6,100 nt of DNA from Anaerolineae bacterium (GTDB lineage Bacteria > Chloroflexota > Anaerolineae > JADYZS01): positions 1-6,100 of the forward strand of contig JADYZS010000110.1 of assembly GCA_020853075.1 (NCBI GenBank), given 5' to 3'. The notes beneath the pieces are model-generated. The model was not told the DNA's origin. It searched no databases and saw only the letters and a program-made list of their open reading frames with translations. Position numbers and translations under genes: made by a program. This document shows, piece after piece, positions 4,713 through 6,100 of the stretch. How positions within the stretch are numbered: the first letter of the stretch is position 1; the number at the start of each line of letters is the position of its first letter.

Positions 4713-5897
4713 CTACGTGCCGACCCGCAACCTCTTCTCATCCCACACGGGAAAGGCGCGGAACCCGAGGCGCTGCGCGCGGCCGCGCACCTGCGGAAAG
4801 TGCAGTTGCGGCTCGCAGACCAGCAAGACCACTGCGAACCCCGTGCGTACCAGGCTGTGAAGCGCGGCACAGGTGGCCTCGTCACCCACGGGCGTGACTA
4901 CTACGATTGTCACTCCCCAGGGGAGGTCCACCGTGGCCGGGCGCAGCCACTCGGCCAGCGGCGTCGTCTCCTGGACTTCCACCCGCGCCAGCGTCTCCAA
5001 CAACTTCATGAGATGGGCACGGCCCGCACGCGGCGGGAGCACCAGGGGCTTGCCATCTGTCGCGATGGGGTCTCGCCCGTTGGTGTGCAGGCCCACCGCC
5101 TGGCGCTCCCCGACCAGGTGGTTGGCGACGGAAGCCGCCACCACGATGGCCCATTCGCTCACACCGGCCCAGGTGGCCTCGTCGTATTCTTTGCGGTTCA
5201 GGTTGAGAAAGAGCGTCGTTTCCAGCGAGATGGCAGGCTCGTACTTGCGCACCAACAGCCGCTCCTGCCGCGCGCTGGCCTTCCAGTGTACCCGGCGCAG
5301 CGAATCGCCGGGCCGGTAATCGCGCACGCCCACCGTGCGGGCCGGGTCCTCATAGATCTGCCGAGGTGTCTTGATCGTCCCGAAAGGCGACTTGGACGGC
5401 AAGCCGAGGCGGCTCAGGGGCACGATCTCCGGATAGACCGTCACGTAGTCGGGAATGATGTCCTTGCGCTCGCCGTCGGCAAAACCAAAGAGGTCGCCCG
5501 TGTTGAGGAAGAGTGGCCCCAGGGGATAGTAACCCCGGCGGCGGCAGTCCAGGTTATAGCGCACGCTGCCCTGGCTCCGCCCGCGCAGGGGCATCACCTG
5601 GCGCACGGAACTGGGCTGGTGCAGCATGATCGGCACGACCTCGTTCACCTGCACCCAGGGGATAGGGATGCGGCTCTGGTTGCGCACCTCAATCTCAACC
5701 GTCACCTGTTCGTCCAGAAAGACATGGTCGGTGAAACGCCGCCGAACCTGCAACCCCGTCAGCCCGCGGGTCGTCCACCACTGGGAGAGCGCGAAGATAC
5801 CAAAGCAGACATAGACGACGTAGAAGATGAAGTCCAGCCGCAGGAGAATGGCGACGAGGGTGAGGAGTAAGATAAGGAATGGTAATTGAGAGACCAT
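4713..5897 (-). CDS. DUF58 domain-containing membrane-anchored protein
   Basis: 394 residues, a normal length for the family. Two hydrophobic segments at the N-terminus (about 5-20 and 22-38) anchor it in the membrane. A beta-rich region follows (about 48-130, with VEIEVRNQSRIPIPWVQV), then NTGDLFGF (132-139), the usual pre-DUF58 signature. The DUF58 core (PF01882) is unmistakable: VRDYRPGDSLRRVHWKASAR (191-210) followed by LLVRKYE (214-220). The remainder is alpha/beta and may adopt a vWA-like fold. DUF58 proteins are usually encoded next to a MoxR AAA+ ATPase and a DUF4129/transglutaminase membrane protein and are thought to act in envelope-related assembly or stress. Here the DUF4129 gene lies downstream and no MoxR gene is visible. 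ATG at 5897 has no Shine-Dalgarno motif. It lies 5 nt after the PIN gene stop in an AT-rich stretch with TATAAA just upstream. The family call is firm; the role is inferred. Confidence 0.96.
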   Translation of the reverse strand: MVSQLPFLILLLTLVAILLRLDFIFYVVYVCFGIFALSQWWTTRGLTGLQVRRRFTDHVFLDEQVTVEIEVRNQSRIPIPWVQVNEVVPIMLHQPSSVRQVMPLRGRSQGSVRYNLDCRRRGYYPLGPLFLNTGDLFGFADGERKDIIPDYVTVYPEIVPLSRLGLPSKSPFGTIKTPRQIYEDPARTVGVRDYRPGDSLRRVHWKASARQERLLVRKYEPAISLETTLFLNLNRKEYDEATWAGVSEWAIVVAASVANHLVGERQAVGLHTNGRDPIATDGKPLVLPPRAGRAHLMKLLETLARVEVQETTPLAEWLRPATVDLPWGVTIVVVTPVGDEATCAALHSLVRTGFAVVLLVCEPQLHFPQVRGRAQRLGFRAFPVWDEKRLRVGT

Positions 5898-5901
5898 TTA
5901 A

Positions 5902-5907
5902 TTTATA
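5902..5907 (-). promoter_or_regulatory. Possible -10 element giving a leaderless DUF58 transcript
   Basis: On the minus strand TATAAA (5907-5902) ends 4 nt before the DUF58 ATG and matches 5 of 6 bases of the -10 consensus. No good -35 is seen 17 nt upstream and no ribosome site exists. A transcript from here would begin at or within a few bases of the start codon. The motif overlaps the PIN gene stop codon and may simply be AT-rich sequence. Confidence 0.2.
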
Positions 5908-6100
5908 AGGTGTCGCTATACTTCGTGAACCACTTTACGAAGCCAAAGACATTATGGACCTTATTGTAGAGAGCAATATCTGCGATATATAGGTCCTTGT
6001 CTTGTTGTTCAGCCAGGGCTACATAAGCGCTATCATAGATAGCCAGGCCGTGGTCGCAGGCAATCTCATAGGCGCGAGGAGCCAATGGACGAAAGGGATA
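5903..6100 (-). CDS. PIN-domain (VapC-like) protein, N-terminus cut by window edge
   Basis: The last 65 residues of a protein whose frame is open to the right edge; the TTG at 6085 is an internal Leu codon. The sequence AYEIACDHGLAIYDSAYVALAEQQ, followed by DLYIADIALYNKV, matches the C-terminal half of PIN-domain ribonucleases of the VapC type. It has the conserved third acidic residue in the YD motif and the fourth in the xAD motif before a hydrophobic residue (Asp of IYDS and Asp of IADIAL). Family members cleave RNA with Mg2+ and are usually paired with a small antitoxin encoded just upstream, which here would lie outside the window. The region is AT-rich (38% GC in a hand count of 5901-6000, against 63% in 5701-5800), consistent with acquisition by transfer. 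It ends 5 nt before the DUF58 start. The family is likely; toxin function is inferred and its partner is not visible. Confidence 0.78.
   Translation of the reverse strand, partial: YPFRPLAPRAYEIACDHGLAIYDSAYVALAEQQDKDLYIADIALYNKVHNVFGFVKWFTKYSDTL

Noticed and set aside
3712..4860. Long plus-strand open frame (382 codons)
   Set aside because: It lies antisense to the DUF4129 gene, crosses the non-coding repeat interval and ends inside the DUF58 gene. The product is Gln/Arg/His-rich without any recognisable domain and is explained by high GC content on the opposite strand.
4800..5870. Long plus-strand open frame (356 codons)
   Set aside because: Entirely antisense to the unmistakable DUF58 gene. 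Its composition is His/Arg/Gln-rich, with no ribosome site or family motif.

Overview
The window is a GC-rich bacterial stretch (63% GC in a hand-counted 100 bases of gene body) in which every gene I can support lies on the minus strand. It most resembles Chloroflexota, probably an Anaerolineae-like lineage. The evidence is the style of the Asp-box repeats (SPAFAxD...FAGT...GLFRSxDGGxTW), the small zincin of the PF06262 type and the DUF58/DUF4129 pair. This assignment rests on protein style only, because no rRNA or marker gene is present.

Layout in transcription order, right to left. (1) 6100-5903 is the C-terminal end of a PIN-domain (VapC-like) protein. It is cut by the window edge and is clearly AT-richer (38% GC in a hand count of 5901-6000). 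(2) 5897-4713 is a membrane-anchored DUF58 protein, starting only 5 nt after the PIN stop. (3) 4712-4453 is a 260-bp non-coding interval. It holds three hairpins (a strong terminator-like stem and two members of a palindromic repeat family) flanked by a 10-nt direct repeat. (4) 4452-2866 is a polytopic membrane protein ending in a DUF4129-type domain. (5) 2861-2496 is a small HExxH metallopeptidase (PF06262 type), 4 nt downstream of the previous stop. (6) 2495-2399 is a short intergenic region with a second, identical copy of the 24-nt palindromic repeat, followed by a promoter candidate with a perfect TTGACA. (7) 2398-782 is a divergent group I chaperonin (GroEL/Cpn60 family). (8) 756-1 is an Asp-box/BNR repeat protein, probably a beta-propeller, that runs off the left edge.

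Functionally there are two or three units. The DUF58 and DUF4129 proteins belong to the envelope-associated MoxR/DUF58/transglutaminase-like gene neighbourhood, but here the transglutaminase domain is absent and no MoxR ATPase lies within the window. The metallopeptidase is probably translationally coupled to the DUF4129 gene. The chaperonin and the Asp-box protein, 25 nt apart, look like a separate operon with its own promoter.

The most interesting point is the chaperonin. It keeps the overall Cpn60 framework, most nucleotide-site residues and the hydrophobic apical groove. However, an ungapped alignment by eye puts Arg405 where GroEL has the catalytic Asp398. It also lacks the GGM tail, a groES neighbour and a CIRCE operator. 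It may be a specialised, ATPase-altered chaperonin paralogue co-expressed with a repeat protein.
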